A stretch of 64,000 nt of DNA from Dyella sp. GSA-30 (GCF_027924605.1 NZ_AP027042.1:2023524-2087523); one strand, 5' to 3'. Shown: positions 16,947 to 26,732, counted from the first letter of the stretch. Notes: a model not told the origin generated them from the letters alone. Numbers and translations are program-made.

Positions 16947-18287
16947 ATGCGAACTGTCCTGATCATTGATGACAACCCCACCGTCGGCGAGGCGCTGTCG
17001 CTGGCCTTGTCGCTGCACGAAATCCGGCCGCTGGTGGCGCTGACCCAGGAGCAGGGGTTGGAGATGCTGGAGCGCGAACGGATCGACGTGGTGATCCAGG
17101 ACATGAATTTCACCGCCGATACCACCTCGGGCGAAGAGGGCGTGGCGCTGTTCCGCGCGATCCGCCAGCGTCATACCGATCTTCCGGTGATCCTGCTGAC
17201 CGCGTGGACGCACCTGGAGACGGCCGTCGAGCTGGTGAAGGCCGGTGCCGCCGACTACATGGCCAAGCCCTGGGACGATGCCAAGTTGCTGGCGACGGTG
17301 GAGAACCTGCTGGAGCTGTCCGAATCGACCCGTGAGGTAAGCCGCGCACGCAACGAACGGCGCAAGCGTCGTGAAGACCTGCAGCGCCGCTACGATCTGG
17401 ACAATCTGGTCTTTGCGTCCGAGTCGATGGCGCGCACGCTGGACCTGGCCTGTCAGGTCGCGCGTTCGGAAGTGCCTGTGCTGATCACCGGCCCCAATGG
17501 CGCTGGCAAGGAGCGGATCGCGGCGATAGTGCACGCAAACTCGCCAGCCAAGCGTGGTGCGTTCATCGCGGTCAATTGCGGCGCCCTGCCGGGGGAACTG
17601 ATCGAAGCCGAACTCTTCGGTGCCGACGCCGGTGCCTATACGGGTGCGAACAAGGCACGCGAAGGCCGTTTCGAGCTGGCCGATGGCGGCACCTTGTTTC
17701 TGGACGAGATCGGCAATTTGCCGCTGTCGGGCCAGGTGAAGCTGCTGCGCGTCCTCGAAACGGGTCAGTTCGAGCGCCTGGGTTCGGGCCGTACGCGCCA
17801 GGTCAAGGTGCGCGTGCTCAGCGCGACCAACGCCGACCTCAAGGCGATGATTCGCGCCGGTACGTTCCGCGAGGATCTCTACTATCGCCTCAATGTGATC
17901 GAAGTAAACCTGCCGCCGCTGGCCGAGCGCGTCGACGATATCCTGCCGCTGGCCGAGCATTTCCTCGGCGGCCGCGCGGAGCTCAGCGACGCCGCACGCG
18001 ACGCGTTGTTGAACTATGCGTGGCCGGGGAATGTGCGCGAACTCAAGAACGCGATCGAGCGCGCATCCCTGCTTGCCTCCGGTGGCCGCATCACGCCCGA
18101 ACAACTCAATCTGCCGCAACAGGCGGCGGCCGCCGCGCGTAACCTGGACGAGCCCAGCCGTGAGGCCGTCGAGGCTGCTCTGGGCAAGGCCGACGGTGTC
18201 GTCAGCCGTGCCGCCCAGGCGCTGGGGCTGTCCCGCCAGGCGCTGTATCGAAGGATGGAGCGTTACGGTCTGGCGACGCAGACCTGA
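16947..18287 (+). CDS. Sigma54-dependent response regulator, NtrC family
   Basis: 446 residues in three domains. Receiver (1-120): acidic pocket D8-D9, phospho-acceptor D52, T85 and K107. AAA+ sigma54-activating ATPase (about 155-385): Walker A TGPNGAGK 181-188, GAYTGA loop 229-234 (Tyr in place of the common Phe), Walker B TLFLDE 249-254. Fis-type DNA-binding helix-turn-helix at about 407-441. Start ATG 16947 is chosen because the receiver begins at once and it lies 26 nt after the predicted transcription start; an ATG at 16932 is the alternative. It follows the permease array and precedes a sensor kinase, so control of the transporter operon is likely but inferred. Confidence 0.93.
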   Translation: MRTVLIIDDNPTVGEALSLALSLHEIRPLVALTQEQGLEMLERERIDVVIQDMNFTADTTSGEEGVALFRAIRQRHTDLPVILLTAWTHLETAVELVKAGAADYMAKPWDDAKLLATVENLLELSESTREVSRARNERRKRREDLQRRYDLDNLVFASESMARTLDLACQVARSEVPVLITGPNGAGKERIAAIVHANSPAKRGAFIAVNCGALPGELIEAELFGADAGAYTGANKAREGRFELADGGTLFLDEIGNLPLSGQVKLLRVLETGQFERLGSGRTRQVKVRVLSATNADLKAMIRAGTFREDLYYRLNVIEVNLPPLAERVDDILPLAEHFLGGRAELSDAARDALLNYAWPGNVRELKNAIERASLLASGGRITPEQLNLPQQAAAAARNLDEPSREAVEAALGKADGVVSRAAQALGLSRQALYRRMERYGLATQT

Positions 18288-18364
18288 GCCAGGCTTCTGG
18301 CCTATGCGACGCCTTGGGCTTGGCTCTAAGATCGGGCATCCGTGAAAACCCAAGGGAGCCTGCC

Positions 18365-18688
18365 ATGCGTCGTTCATTCGTGTTGATCGCTTCGGTCGTG
18401 CTCGCGCTGGCTGCCCAGGCGGCAGGCGCGCAGTCCGCCACGCAGGCCAGCGACAGCTGGAGCAAGCCGGCCAGCGCCAGCACCGTCAAGTACGGCGATA
18501 GCAATCGTGCCGGCGACTCGCAGCAGAATGGCCGCTTCAAGTTCAAGGACAACCGCCCTCACGTCACCGACACCGCGCGTCCGGATCCCAATCGTCCCAA
18601 GGCGATCAACGACAACAGCGTGTTTGGCGACAACGAACGCCCGGCGGCCAATTGCGCGGCCGATCCGCGAAATTCCAAATGCCACTAA
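18365..18688 (+). CDS. Small secreted protein of unknown function
   Basis: 107 residues with a clear Sec signal peptide (MRRSFVLIASVVLALAAQAAGA, cut near residue 22-24), then a very polar, low-complexity mature part rich in Asn, Asp, Lys and Ser with two cysteines near the end (NCAAD and KCH). GGGAG precedes the ATG by six bases. It sits between the response regulator and the sensor kinase genes, 77 nt after the one and 27 nt before the other. I do not recognise a domain. It may be a periplasmic partner of the kinase or only a passenger. Confidence 0.75.
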   Translation: MRRSFVLIASVVLALAAQAAGAQSATQASDSWSKPASASTVKYGDSNRAGDSQQNGRFKFKDNRPHVTDTARPDPNRPKAINDNSVFGDNERPAANCAADPRNSKCH

Positions 18689-18715
18689 GCAGGTCGCGCG
18701 CATGAAGGGGACGGC

Positions 18716-20089
18716 ATGGCGCGTAGTCTGAGTCTGCAGCTGCGGCTGACCGTGCTGCTGGTGGTGGTCGGTATCGCCGGTGCATTGATCTACACCGGCG
18801 TAACCCAATGGCCGCTGCCGCAGCTGATTGTGTGGATGAAAAAAGACCTGTCGCTGGTGGTGCCGATGCCCACCGGTCCATACAGCGGCTTCATCGTTAC
18901 CCTGATCGTGCTGTTGCCCTTGTCGCTGTGGCTCGGGCATTTGGTGATGTCGCCGGTCAACCGCATGTTGCGGGCGCTGGAGGGTGCGGTAGCGAGTTAT
19001 CGCGACGGCGACTTCAGTTTTTCGATCGCCGCCGATCGTCGCGATGAGTTGGGCGACCTGATCCGCATGCACAACGCGCTTGGCCAGACGTTGCGCGAGC
19101 AACGCCAGAATCTGGCGCAGCGCGAGCTGTTGCTCGACACCGTTGTGCAGAACACACCCGTTGCATTGGTGCTCAGCGATGCGAGCAGCCGCGTGGTGTA
19201 TGCAAATATCGCCGCGCGGCATCTTTTCAACGATGGCAAATCGCTGCAAGGTCTGGACTTTGCCGAACTGCTGCAAAGCACACCTGAAACGCTGCGTCGT
19301 GCCGCGCTCAGCGGTGAGGACGCCTTGTTGACTGTCGAGATGGATGGCAGCGAAGAAACCTTCCATCTATCGCAACGCAACTTCCGCTTGCAGGGACGTC
19401 CGCATCGCCTGCAACTGTTCCGCCGCATGACCCGCGAACTCTCGCGCCAGGAAGTGGCGACCTGGAAGCGCGTGATTCGTGTGATCAGTCATGAATTGAA
19501 CAATTCGCTCGCACCGATCTCTTCGCTCTCCCATTCGGGTGCGGAACTGGCGCGGCGCGGCGACACCGAACGTCTGCCCGGCGTATTTGCCACCATTGGC
19601 GAGCGTGCGCGTCATTTGCATGGTTTTATTGCCGGCTATGCGAGTTTCGCCAAGCTGCCTGCACCGCAGGCGACGAAGATCGAATGGCCGCAGTTTTTGC
19701 AGGGCCTGGCCTTGCACTGCCAGTTCCGTCTGGTCGGCAAGGTACCCGAACAGCCTGGCTGGTTCGACGCGGCGCAGATCGAGCAGGTCCTGATCAACCT
19801 GATCAAGAATGCGCACGAATCAGGCAGTGCCGATGACCAAGTGACCTTGTCGTTGGCAGTGATCGGCCACGAGCTTCGTATCGAAGTGGCCGACCATGGT
19901 CCGGGCATGACGGAAATCGTGCTTGCCCAGGCCTTGTTACCGTTTTATTCGACGAAACGATCGGGTACCGGCTTGGGTCTGGCGCTTGCGCGTGAGATTG
20001 CCGAGGCACATGGCGGGCGGATTGCCTTGGCCAACCGGGATGAAGGTGGGCTGCGGGTGACGCTGTTGTTGCCGCTTATGCTGGTTTGA
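18716..20089 (+). CDS. Membrane sensor histidine kinase (HAMP-PAS), NtrY-like
   Basis: 457 residues. Two transmembrane helices (about 10-30 and 58-78) enclose a periplasmic loop of only about 28 residues. Then a HAMP-like linker (about 79-130), a PAS-like segment (about 140-230), a phospho-acceptor box [13 protein letters not shown] with H259, an N box [10 protein letters not shown] (N365), G1 DHGPGM (393-398) and G2 [18 protein letters not shown]. All catalytic boxes are intact. The H box with Asn after Glu-Leu is typical of kinases that partner NtrC-type regulators. It probably phosphorylates the regulator encoded at 16947. Little periplasmic sensing surface is left, so the signal is likely read within the membrane, in the PAS domain or through a partner protein. 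Confidence 0.92.
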   Translation: MARSLSLQLRLTVLLVVVGIAGALIYTGVTQWPLPQLIVWMKKDLSLVVPMPTGPYSGFIVTLIVLLPLSLWLGHLVMSPVNRMLRALEGAVASYRDGDFSFSIAADRRDELGDLIRMHNALGQTLREQRQNLAQRELLLDTVVQNTPVALVLSDASSRVVYANIAARHLFNDGKSLQGLDFAELLQSTPETLRRAALSGEDALLTVEMDGSEETFHLSQRNFRLQGRPHRLQLFRRMTRELSRQEVATWKRVIRVISHELNNSLAPISSLSHSGAELARRGDTERLPGVFATIGERARHLHGFIAGYASFAKLPAPQATKIEWPQFLQGLALHCQFRLVGKVPEQPGWFDAAQIEQVLINLIKNAHESGSADDQVTLSLAVIGHELRIEVADHGPGMTEIVLAQALLPFYSTKRSGTGLGLALAREIAEAHGGRIALANRDEGGLRVTLLLPLMLV

Positions 20090-20189
20090 ATTTTTACGCT
20101 CCGCCGGACGAGCTCCTTACCAACGCTTAACCCGCCGCACCCCCACACCTCGCCTATACTCCGCTCCAATCGTCGAAAGGAGTCGTACC

Positions 20190-21149
20190 ATGGGTCAGAT
20201 TTTTGCGCTGATTGTCGTTATCGTCGCTGTCGTCGTCTTGGCCAAGCTGGTGCGCATCGTGCCGCAGGGCTACGAATGGACGGTAGAACAGTTCGGCAAG
20301 TACACCCGCACGTTGTCGCCGGGTCTGCATTTCCTGTTGCCGTTCGTGTACGGCATCGGGCGCAAGATGAACATGATGGAGCAAGTGCTCGACGTGCCCA
20401 GTCAGGACGTCATCACCAAGGATAACGCGGTGGTGCGTGTCGATGGTGTGGTGTTTTATCAGGTGCTGGATGCGGCCAAGGCGGCATACGAAGTCTCCAA
20501 CCTGGAGCAGGCTGCGCTCGCGTTGATCATGACCAATATCCGCACCGTGCTCGGCTCGATGGATCTGGACGAATCGCTGAGTCAGCGCGATGCGATCAAT
20601 GCCAAGCTCCTGACCGTGGTCGACGAAGCCACGCATCCTTGGGGCGTCAAGGTCAACCGTATCGAGATCAAGGACATCGCGCCGCCGCGCGATCTGGTCG
20701 ATTCGATGGCACGACAGATGAAAGCAGAGCGCGAGAAGCGCGCGAATATTCTTGAAGCGGAAGGTTTCCGCCAGGCGGCCGTGCTCAAGGCCGATGGCGA
20801 AAAGCAGTCGGCCATTCTTGCCGCGGACGGCAAGAAGGAAGCCGCGTTCCGCGAAGCCGAGGCACGTATCCGCCTGGCCGAGGCCGAAGCCCAGGCGACC
20901 AAGCTGGTGTCCGAAGCGATCGCCAACGGTAACGTCAACGCGCTCAATTACTTCGTCGCCAACAAGTACGTCGAAGCCTTGAAGGAAATGGCGAACTCGC
21001 CGAACCAGAAGATGCTGATGTTGCCGATGGAAGCGACGGGTATCTTGGGTTCGCTCGCCGGTATCGCCGAACTGGCGAAAGAATCGCTCGGACAGCAGCA
21101 GGAGACCCTCGCTGCAAACCGCCGTACGCCACCGCCGGTCAATCGCTGA
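20190..21149 (+). CDS. qmcA: SPFH/band 7 membrane protease-associated protein (QmcA/paraslipin family)
   Basis: 319 residues: an N-terminal membrane anchor (3-20), an SPFH domain (about 20-180, including [24 protein letters not shown] in part), then a long Ala/Glu/Lys-rich coiled coil (about 185-260). SPFH proteins oligomerise into rings at the inner membrane and are linked to FtsH and lipid domains. Start is supported by AAAGGAG about nine bases upstream. It is followed 20 nt later by an NfeD gene, the usual partner; the two form an operon. Confidence 0.93.
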   Translation: MGQIFALIVVIVAVVVLAKLVRIVPQGYEWTVEQFGKYTRTLSPGLHFLLPFVYGIGRKMNMMEQVLDVPSQDVITKDNAVVRVDGVVFYQVLDAAKAAYEVSNLEQAALALIMTNIRTVLGSMDLDESLSQRDAINAKLLTVVDEATHPWGVKVNRIEIKDIAPPRDLVDSMARQMKAEREKRANILEAEGFRQAAVLKADGEKQSAILAADGKKEAAFREAEARIRLAEAEAQATKLVSEAIANGNVNALNYFVANKYVEALKEMANSPNQKMLMLPMEATGILGSLAGIAELAKESLGQQQETLAANRRTPPPVNR

Positions 21150-21169
21150 GCGATCTCAAGGAGAGGGAC

Positions 21170-21619
21170 ATGTTCGCAAACGTCGCCTTGCACTACCTCT
21201 GGTGGATTCTCGCCTTGATCCTGATCGCGATCGAGGTGGTGCTGCCCGGGTATTTCATGTTGTGGATCGGCATCGCCGCCGCGGCGACCGGTGTCGTGGT
21301 GTTGGTATTGCCGGATATGTCGATGCTGGCGCAGGCGGTCACGTTTGCGGTGCTGGCGTTCGCGTCCTGCGCAGTCTACTGGTATGCGTTGCGCCCCAGG
21401 TTGCAGCGTAGCGAGCCGGGCGACGAGCGGCTCAACCGCCGTGGCGAGCAGTTGATCGGGCGGCGTTATGTGTTGATCGAAGCCATCGTCAACGGTCGCG
21501 GTAAGGCCCGCGTGGGCGATGGACAATGGCTGGTCAGCGGACCGGATCTTCCGCTTGGCACGACCGTCGAGGTGGTCGATGTGGACGGTACGACATTGAA
21601 GGTCAGAGCGGTGTCGTGA
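21170..21619 (+). CDS. NfeD family membrane protein (YbbJ-like)
   Basis: 149 residues with two or three helices in the first ~75 residues (WWILALILIAIEVVLPG and following hydrophobic blocks) and a C-terminal OB-fold segment (from about 88, ending VEVVDVDGTTLKVRAV). This short NfeD form lacks the serine-protease domain of long NfeD proteins. It works with the SPFH protein encoded just before it. AAGGAGAGGG precedes the ATG. Confidence 0.92.
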   Translation: MFANVALHYLWWILALILIAIEVVLPGYFMLWIGIAAAATGVVVLVLPDMSMLAQAVTFAVLAFASCAVYWYALRPRLQRSEPGDERLNRRGEQLIGRRYVLIEAIVNGRGKARVGDGQWLVSGPDLPLGTTVEVVDVDGTTLKVRAVS

Positions 21620-21697
21620 CATGGACGGTCGCGGTGGTCACTCCCCATCGCGAATTACCGGTGTTCAAGTTGCGTACTTCCGGGTAAGAATGCGGTC

Positions 21698-23014
21698 ATG
21701 CACCGTATTCCTTCTCCCATCCATGTACCCTGGCGCGCCGCGCCGCCGCAGGCTTTCCGACCTTCGTTCGAGGGTACCGAGCTCAAGACGCGGATTGTCT
21801 TCATCATGGAGCTGGCGCGCCAGTTGCATCAGTACGGCACCTCTGCGCCGCGCCTGGAGATGGCCATTTCCGGTGTGTCGCAGCGTTTCGGCCTGCAAGC
21901 GGATATCTGGTCCAGTCCGACGGCGATCATCGTTTCGTTTGCCGAGCTTTCGCAGGGCGACGAAGCGATTGCCCAGGTAACGCAGGTGATGCGTCTGTCG
22001 CCGGGCGATGTCAATCTCGGGCGCCTGTGCGAAGCCGATACCATCGCCGATCGTGTTACCGACGGCGAGCTGGACATGCGCGAGGGCTTCCGTCTGCTGC
22101 GTCAGCTCGGCAAGCCTGATACGCGCCAGGCGCAGGCCAGCGTGATTGCGACCTACGGTCTTGCCGCGGCCAGCGTGGTGGCGTTGCTGTTGCACTGTGC
22201 CTGGACGGATCTGGTCACCGCAGGGGTGATCGGGCTGATCATCGGCTGGATCATGGTCTCGTCCGCAACACGGCCTCGGCTGGCCATCGCCAGCGAAGCG
22301 ATCAGCGCGCTGGTAGCCACCACGGTGGCGATCACCGTCAGCGCGTATATCGTGCCGTTGGCGCTCAAGTCGGTGATCCTTGCCAGCCTGATCGTGCTGG
22401 TGCCCGGCATGGCCTTGACCACGGCGGTACGCGAAATCTCCAGTCAGCATCTCGTGGCCGGCATGGCGCGCATGGGCGGTGCGATCTCCACCTTGCTCAA
22501 GCTCACCTTCGGCACGGTGGCCGCGACCCAGCTTTGCGAAGCGCTGGGCATTCACGCGCGCGATTTCGCGCAGACGCCACTGCCATCCTGGACCGAGGCG
22601 GTCGCTCTCATCGTGGGCGCGTTTGCCTGGGCGATTGCGTTTCGCGCTGCGCGTCGCGACTGGCTCACCGTGATGGGCGCGGTCATTCTCGGCTATCTCG
22701 CCACGCGCTGGGGTGGCCAGATCGCCGGTTCGCTGCCCAAGGCGCCGTTCGGCGTTTTCCTGGGCGGTTTTTTGCTTAGCGCGCTGGCGAATGCCTATGC
22801 GCGGTATATGCATCGTCCCGGGTCGGTCATTCGGGAGCCGGGCATTATCTTGCTGGTTCCCGGCAGCGTGGGCTTTCGTAGCGTTTCCTATTTGCTCGAA
22901 CGTGATACCGAGCTGGGCATGGATACGGGGTTGCTGCTGGTGACGCTGCTGGTTTCGCTCGTGGCCGGCCTGCTCTTTGGCGACCTGCTGGTTTCACCGC
23001 GCCGATCGTTGTAG
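21698..23014 (+). CDS. Threonine/serine exporter family protein (ThrE type)
   Basis: 438 residues. The N-terminal part (about 30-280) has the ThrE cytosolic domain followed by five helices; the C-terminal part (about 290-430) has the second, YjjB-like membrane domain, so this is the fused single-chain form with about ten helices. Conserved blocks visible include FIMELARQLHQYGTSAPRLE near the start. Members export threonine/serine or short-chain acids; the substrate here is not tested. No strong ribosome-binding site; the ATG at 21698 is the first good start in frame. Confidence 0.88.
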   Translation: MHRIPSPIHVPWRAAPPQAFRPSFEGTELKTRIVFIMELARQLHQYGTSAPRLEMAISGVSQRFGLQADIWSSPTAIIVSFAELSQGDEAIAQVTQVMRLSPGDVNLGRLCEADTIADRVTDGELDMREGFRLLRQLGKPDTRQAQASVIATYGLAAASVVALLLHCAWTDLVTAGVIGLIIGWIMVSSATRPRLAIASEAISALVATTVAITVSAYIVPLALKSVILASLIVLVPGMALTTAVREISSQHLVAGMARMGGAISTLLKLTFGTVAATQLCEALGIHARDFAQTPLPSWTEAVALIVGAFAWAIAFRAARRDWLTVMGAVILGYLATRWGGQIAGSLPKAPFGVFLGGFLLSALANAYARYMHRPGSVIREPGIILLVPGSVGFRSVSYLLERDTELGMDTGLLLVTLLVSLVAGLLFGDLLVSPRRSL

Positions 23015-23143
23015 CAAAGCGCAACACCTAAGCGACACCTGCGTGCGACCTACAAAAAAGGGGGCGCGTACCGACTGCGTGGTCAAATGTATTTTGCTGT
23101 TATTCGCTTACCCACACAGACTCGTACGAGTCAAGGAGCGAAT

Positions 23144-23824
23144 ATGAGCGATAAACTCGAAAACACGGAAATCCATTCCCTTTCGCGGCGCCGCGCGATG
23201 AAAACGAGCCTGTTGGCCGGTAGCGCACTCGTATCGGGCGGCCTTCTGGCACAGGGACGGCGTATGGTGCCGGCGCCGGAGGAGATCATGGGTCCCTATT
23301 ATCCGGTGCTTAAGCCGCTGGATCGGGACGCGGATCTGACCCGTATTGCCGGGCGGCATGGCGTGGCGTTGGGACAGGTGATCGAACTGAGCGGCCGCGT
23401 TCTCGATGGCGACGGCAAGCCGGTGGTCAATGCAAAAATCGAGCTGTGGCAGGCTAACGTACATGGCCGCTACGATCATCCCAGCGATCCCAATACGACC
23501 GCGCCCTTGGATCCCGGTTTTCAGGGCTATTCCATACAAAAGACCGATGCATGGGGGCGTTACCGGTTCCGTACGATCAAACCCGGCGCATATCCGGCCA
23601 CGCCGGAGTGGACGCGTACGCCGCATATTCATTTCGACGTTTCCGGTCGCGCGGACCGCCTGGTCACCCAGCTTTATTTCGCCGGCGAACCATTGAACGA
23701 CAGCGATTTATTGTTCCAGGCGCTGAGCGAAGACGATCGGCGACGGGTGCTGGTGCAATTGCAGCCAGTACCCGGGACCGAAAAGTTGGCGGGCGAATGG
23801 GACATCATTCTCAATAACGGCTAG
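23144..23824 (+). CDS. Intradiol ring-cleavage dioxygenase, Tat-exported
   Basis: 226 residues with the protocatechuate 3,4-dioxygenase/catechol 1,2-dioxygenase fold. The likely Fe(III) ligands are the Tyr in HGRYDHP and the Tyr in WGRYRFRT with the two His of PHIHFDV. The N-terminus LSRRRAMKTSLLAGSALVSG is a twin-arginine signal, so the enzyme should fold in the cytoplasm and act outside it. AAGGAG stands five bases before the ATG. It stands alone, with no protocatechuate pathway genes or second subunit nearby. The exact aromatic substrate cannot be assigned. Confidence 0.85.
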   Translation: MSDKLENTEIHSLSRRRAMKTSLLAGSALVSGGLLAQGRRMVPAPEEIMGPYYPVLKPLDRDADLTRIAGRHGVALGQVIELSGRVLDGDGKPVVNAKIELWQANVHGRYDHPSDPNTTAPLDPGFQGYSIQKTDAWGRYRFRTIKPGAYPATPEWTRTPHIHFDVSGRADRLVTQLYFAGEPLNDSDLLFQALSEDDRRRVLVQLQPVPGTEKLAGEWDIILNNG

Positions 23825-23837
23825 CCTCGACAGCCAT

Positions 23838-23870
23838 AAAAAAAACGCCGGCACGAAGGCCGGCGTTTTC
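23838..23870. terminator. Bidirectional terminator between dioxygenase and H-NS genes
   Basis: ACGCCGGC (23845-23852) pairs with GCCGGCGT (23859-23866) around a 6-nt loop; an A run on the left and a T run on the right make it work for both convergent genes. Confidence 0.88.
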
Positions 23871-23895
23871 TTGCAGGGCGTCTAAACACTAATCG

Positions 23896-24219
23896 TCAGA
23901 TCAGCAGGCTCTTTTCCGACTTGCCGGCCTTCAGGGCATCGTTGAACCAGCGCGGGCGCTTGCCGCGGCCGGACCAGGTCTGCTCCGGGTTGGCGGGGTT
24001 CTTGTACTTCGGCGCGACAGTGCCGCCCGAACGGCGCTTGCCGGGTACCTTGCCGCCGAAAATATCGTCGAACGAATAACCTTCGGCCTTGATCAATGCA
24101 TGGATTTTCTCACGCAGTTTGCCGACCTTTTCCTTGCGCAGTTCGTTCTGGCGAACCTGAGCCTTGGTGATGAGATCATTCAGCTGTGTGTGATTGAGAC
24201 TTTTGAGGTCTACGGCCAT
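23896..24219 (-). CDS. H-NS family DNA-binding protein
   Basis: 107 residues: N-terminal helical oligomerisation part (1-50) and a C-terminal H-NS DNA-binding domain with PKYKNPANPEQTWSGRGKRP (the usual Gly-Arg-Gly AT-hook-like loop) at about 70-89. Such nucleoid proteins bind AT-rich DNA and silence horizontally gained genes. Single-gene unit; GGGAG stands about nine bases before the ATG on the minus strand. The fimbrial operon at 57-61 kb is the kind of AT-richer target it could silence (inference). Confidence 0.92.
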   Translation of the reverse strand: MAVDLKSLNHTQLNDLITKAQVRQNELRKEKVGKLREKIHALIKAEGYSFDDIFGGKVPGKRRSGGTVAPKYKNPANPEQTWSGRGKRPRWFNDALKAGKSEKSLLI

Positions 24220-24277
24220 GGGTATAACTCCCGGGTGAGTGAGTGATTAACGGCTTTTTTGATTTATTTGTTTTGTA

Positions 24278-24297
24278 GCAATTGGCGTCCCAATTGC
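24278..24297. promoter_or_regulatory. Inverted repeat upstream of the H-NS-family gene
   Basis: GCAATTGG and CCAATTGC form 8-bp perfect arms with CGTC between, 59-78 bp upstream of the H-NS-family start. It may be an operator or a leader hairpin. The rest of the ~300-nt gap (24220-24520) holds A+T-rich promoter-like sequence and the proS terminator; I saw no gene in it. Confidence 0.4.
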
Positions 24298-24436
24298 GGG
24301 ATCGATTTTCCCCGAACCCCTACCCGATTGTAAAGTCGGGTTGCAAGAGGGTTGGGTACTACCAAAGGTGTAATTGTCAGATATGCCCCGAATGTGCTGT
24401 AAGGGTTTTGCTCGATTATTGTCGAGGGCAGAATGG

Positions 24437-24479
24437 CGCATGCAAAAAAGGCCGCGAGAGGCGGCCTTTTTTGCATGCG
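24437..24479. terminator. Long perfect hairpin, proS terminator
   Basis: A 19-bp perfect inverted repeat (24437-24455 and 24461-24479) with a 5-nt loop and A6/T6 blocks inside the arms. On the minus strand it lies about 40 nt after the proS stop and should end that transcript; its symmetry lets it act in both directions. Confidence 0.85.
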
Positions 24480-24520
24480 TTTAAATGGCGGATATTCTTT
24501 AATCTGCCATGGCGGCCGGG

Positions 24521-26221
24521 TTATTGTCCCAGCAGGGCCAGAAGGTCATCTTGAGTAAGGTTACGCGCTTCGCTTTCATGGCGGGCGCGATATTCCAGGG
24601 TGCCGGCGGCCAGGCCGCGTTCGCTGACGACGACGCGGTGCGGAATACCGATCAATTCCATATCGGCAAACATGGCGCCAGGGCGCAAGCCACGGTCGTC
24701 CAGCACCGTATCGATGCCCAAGTCATTGAGTTGCTTATAAAGAGACTCGGCTGCCTCGGCGATATCCGGGGCATTTTTGGGGTTGATCACGCAAACGGCG
24801 ACGCGCCACGGCGCCATCGCTTCGGGCCAGATCATGCCGGCGTCGTCATGGCGCTGCTCGATCGCGGCGGCCACGATGCGGCTGACGCCGATGCCATAGC
24901 AGCCCATGAACATCACCTGCGGCTTGCCCTGATCGTCCAGCACGGTGGCCTTCAAGGCCTCGGCGTACTTCTGGCCCAGCTGGAATACATGGCCAACCTC
25001 GATGCCTCGCGCAATGCGCAAGGTGCCTTTGCCATCGGGCGACGGGTCGCCGGCAACGACCTGGCGCAGGTCTTCGATTCGGGTGATGCTTGCATCGCGC
25101 TCCCAGTTGGCGCCGCTGTAGTGCTTGTCGTTGGCGTTTCCGCCGCAGATGAAGTCAACCAGGACTGCGGCGCTGCGGTCGACGATCACCGGGATCGACT
25201 CGGGCAGGCCGACCGGGCCGATAAAGCCCGGGCGGGTCTGGGTAGCGGCGAGGATCTCCTCTTCGCTGGCCAGCACGGATTCGTCCGGCAGCTCGGCCAG
25301 CTTGGCGGCCTTGACGTCGTTGATGTCGTGGTCGCCACGCAGGCACAACGCCACCAGACCGTCCTTGCCGCGGACCAGGATGGTCTTGAGTACGCGATCG
25401 GCGGGGACGCCAAAATGCCGGGTCACATCCTCGACGCTACGCACGGCCGGCGTGTCCACCAACTGCAGCTCAGCGCTGGCAGCCGGGCGGCCTTGTGCCG
25501 GCGCGAGGGCTTCGGCCTTCTCGATATTGGCGGCGTAGTCGGATTGGTCGGAAAACGCGATCGCGTCCTCGCCCGAATCGGCCAGCACCTGAAACTCATG
25601 GCTCGCATTACCGCCGATGGCCCCGGTATCCGCCTGCACGGCACGGAAGGTCAGGCCCAGGCGGGTGAAAATGCGCGAATAGGCCTGGTACATCACTTCG
25701 TAGGTAGCGGCCAGCGAGCCGGCGTCCAGATGGAAGGAATAGGCATCCTTCATCAGGAACTCGCGCGCACGCATGACGCCAAAACGCGGGCGTATCTCGT
25801 CGCGGAACTTGGTCTGGATCTGATAGAAATTGACTGGCAGCTGCTTGTAACTCTTGAGCTCATTGCGCGCGAAATCGGTGATCACCTCTTCGTGCGTCGG
25901 GCCGTAACAGAATTCCTGCTCCTTACGGTCCTTGATCTTCAGCAGCTGTCCGCCGAATTTCTGCCAGCGCCCGGTTTCTTCCCACAATTCCTTGGGTTGC
26001 ACCGAGGGCATCAGCATCTCGATCGCGCCGGCGCGGTTCATTTCCTCGCGCACGATGCCCTCGACCTTGCGCAGCACGCGCAGGCCCAGCGGGCTCCACG
26101 TATACAGCCCCGAGGCCAGTTTGCGGATCATGCCGGCACGCAGCATCAGGCGATGGCTGGCGATTTCGGCGTCGGCGGGGACTTCCTTGACGGTGGCCAG
26201 GTGGAATTGGCTGAGGCGCAT
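24521..26221 (-). CDS. proS: Prolyl-tRNA synthetase
   Basis: 566 residues, the usual length of the bacterial (ProS type 1) enzyme that charges tRNA-Pro. Class II motifs are visible: motif 2 in the [20 protein letters not shown] block and motif 3 [17 protein letters not shown]. Between them lies the INS editing domain that clears Ala-tRNA-Pro (about 225-405), and the C-terminal ~100 residues form the anticodon-binding domain. The N-terminus [15 protein letters not shown] is the canonical start. Confidence 0.97.
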   Translation of the reverse strand: MRLSQFHLATVKEVPADAEIASHRLMLRAGMIRKLASGLYTWSPLGLRVLRKVEGIVREEMNRAGAIEMLMPSVQPKELWEETGRWQKFGGQLLKIKDRKEQEFCYGPTHEEVITDFARNELKSYKQLPVNFYQIQTKFRDEIRPRFGVMRAREFLMKDAYSFHLDAGSLAATYEVMYQAYSRIFTRLGLTFRAVQADTGAIGGNASHEFQVLADSGEDAIAFSDQSDYAANIEKAEALAPAQGRPAASAELQLVDTPAVRSVEDVTRHFGVPADRVLKTILVRGKDGLVALCLRGDHDINDVKAAKLAELPDESVLASEEEILAATQTRPGFIGPVGLPESIPVIVDRSAAVLVDFICGGNANDKHYSGANWERDASITRIEDLRQVVAGDPSPDGKGTLRIARGIEVGHVFQLGQKYAEALKATVLDDQGKPQVMFMGCYGIGVSRIVAAAIEQRHDDAGMIWPEAMAPWRVAVCVINPKNAPDIAEAAESLYKQLNDLGIDTVLDDRGLRPGAMFADMELIGIPHRVVVSERGLAAGTLEYRARHESEARNLTQDDLLALLGQ

Positions 26222-26315
26222 GCGAGCGAATCCGGCGTGTAAAAGAGTCGATTATAGCCCGGTGTGGCCCGCGCCCGGCCGGTGGCTGTGCGCACCGGAC
26301 GGGATCGATACGGGT

Positions 26316-26732
26316 TTACTTACCGCTGCAATACTGCTGGTACTGAGATTGGGCGATGTTCATCTGGCTCTTGCGCTGGTCCTCATCGACCGTTTTCTGC
26401 TGGCCGTCCTGCTGAATCACCAGGGGGCCATCACCCTTGAGCATGTCCAGGTTGGTTTTCAGCGTGCTGCAGAATTTCGCGCGATTGGCCGGGGTATCGG
26501 CCACCGGCTGGGCCGCCGCGGTCGCGGCGGTGGCTGGCTTGGCGGCAGTCGAGGCGGGCTGCGCCAGGGGTTCGGAGCTGCCGGTGGTCGTCATGCGCTG
26601 GTACTTGGTGCCGGTCGGCGGCGGCGTCTCGGAGTAATGCACCGTGCCGGCGCTGTCGGTCCACTTATAGGCCTGGGCGAAAACCTGGGGCGCGAGCAAC
26701 AGCAACGCGGCGGCGAGGAACGGACGGCGCAT
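26316..26732 (-). CDS. DUF4124 domain periplasmic protein
   Basis: 138 residues. Signal peptide MRRPFLAAALLLLAPQVFAQ, then YKWTDSAGTVHYSETPP, the hallmark of DUF4124 (a short beta-rich module common in Xanthomonadales and pseudomonads), then a Thr/Ala-rich linker and a polar helical tail. The start is set at the signal peptide; GGAGATATTC precedes it. Role unknown; probably a single gene, 94 nt upstream of proS on the same strand. Confidence 0.8.
   Translation of the reverse strand: MRRPFLAAALLLLAPQVFAQAYKWTDSAGTVHYSETPPPTGTKYQRMTTTGSSEPLAQPASTAAKPATAATAAAQPVADTPANRAKFCSTLKTNLDMLKGDGPLVIQQDGQQKTVDEDQRKSQMNIAQSQYQQYCSGK

Noticed and set aside
24509-26242. 577-codon frame on the plus strand opposite proS
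   Set aside because: Full overlap with proS, whose motifs are certain; the product looks like antisense translation.
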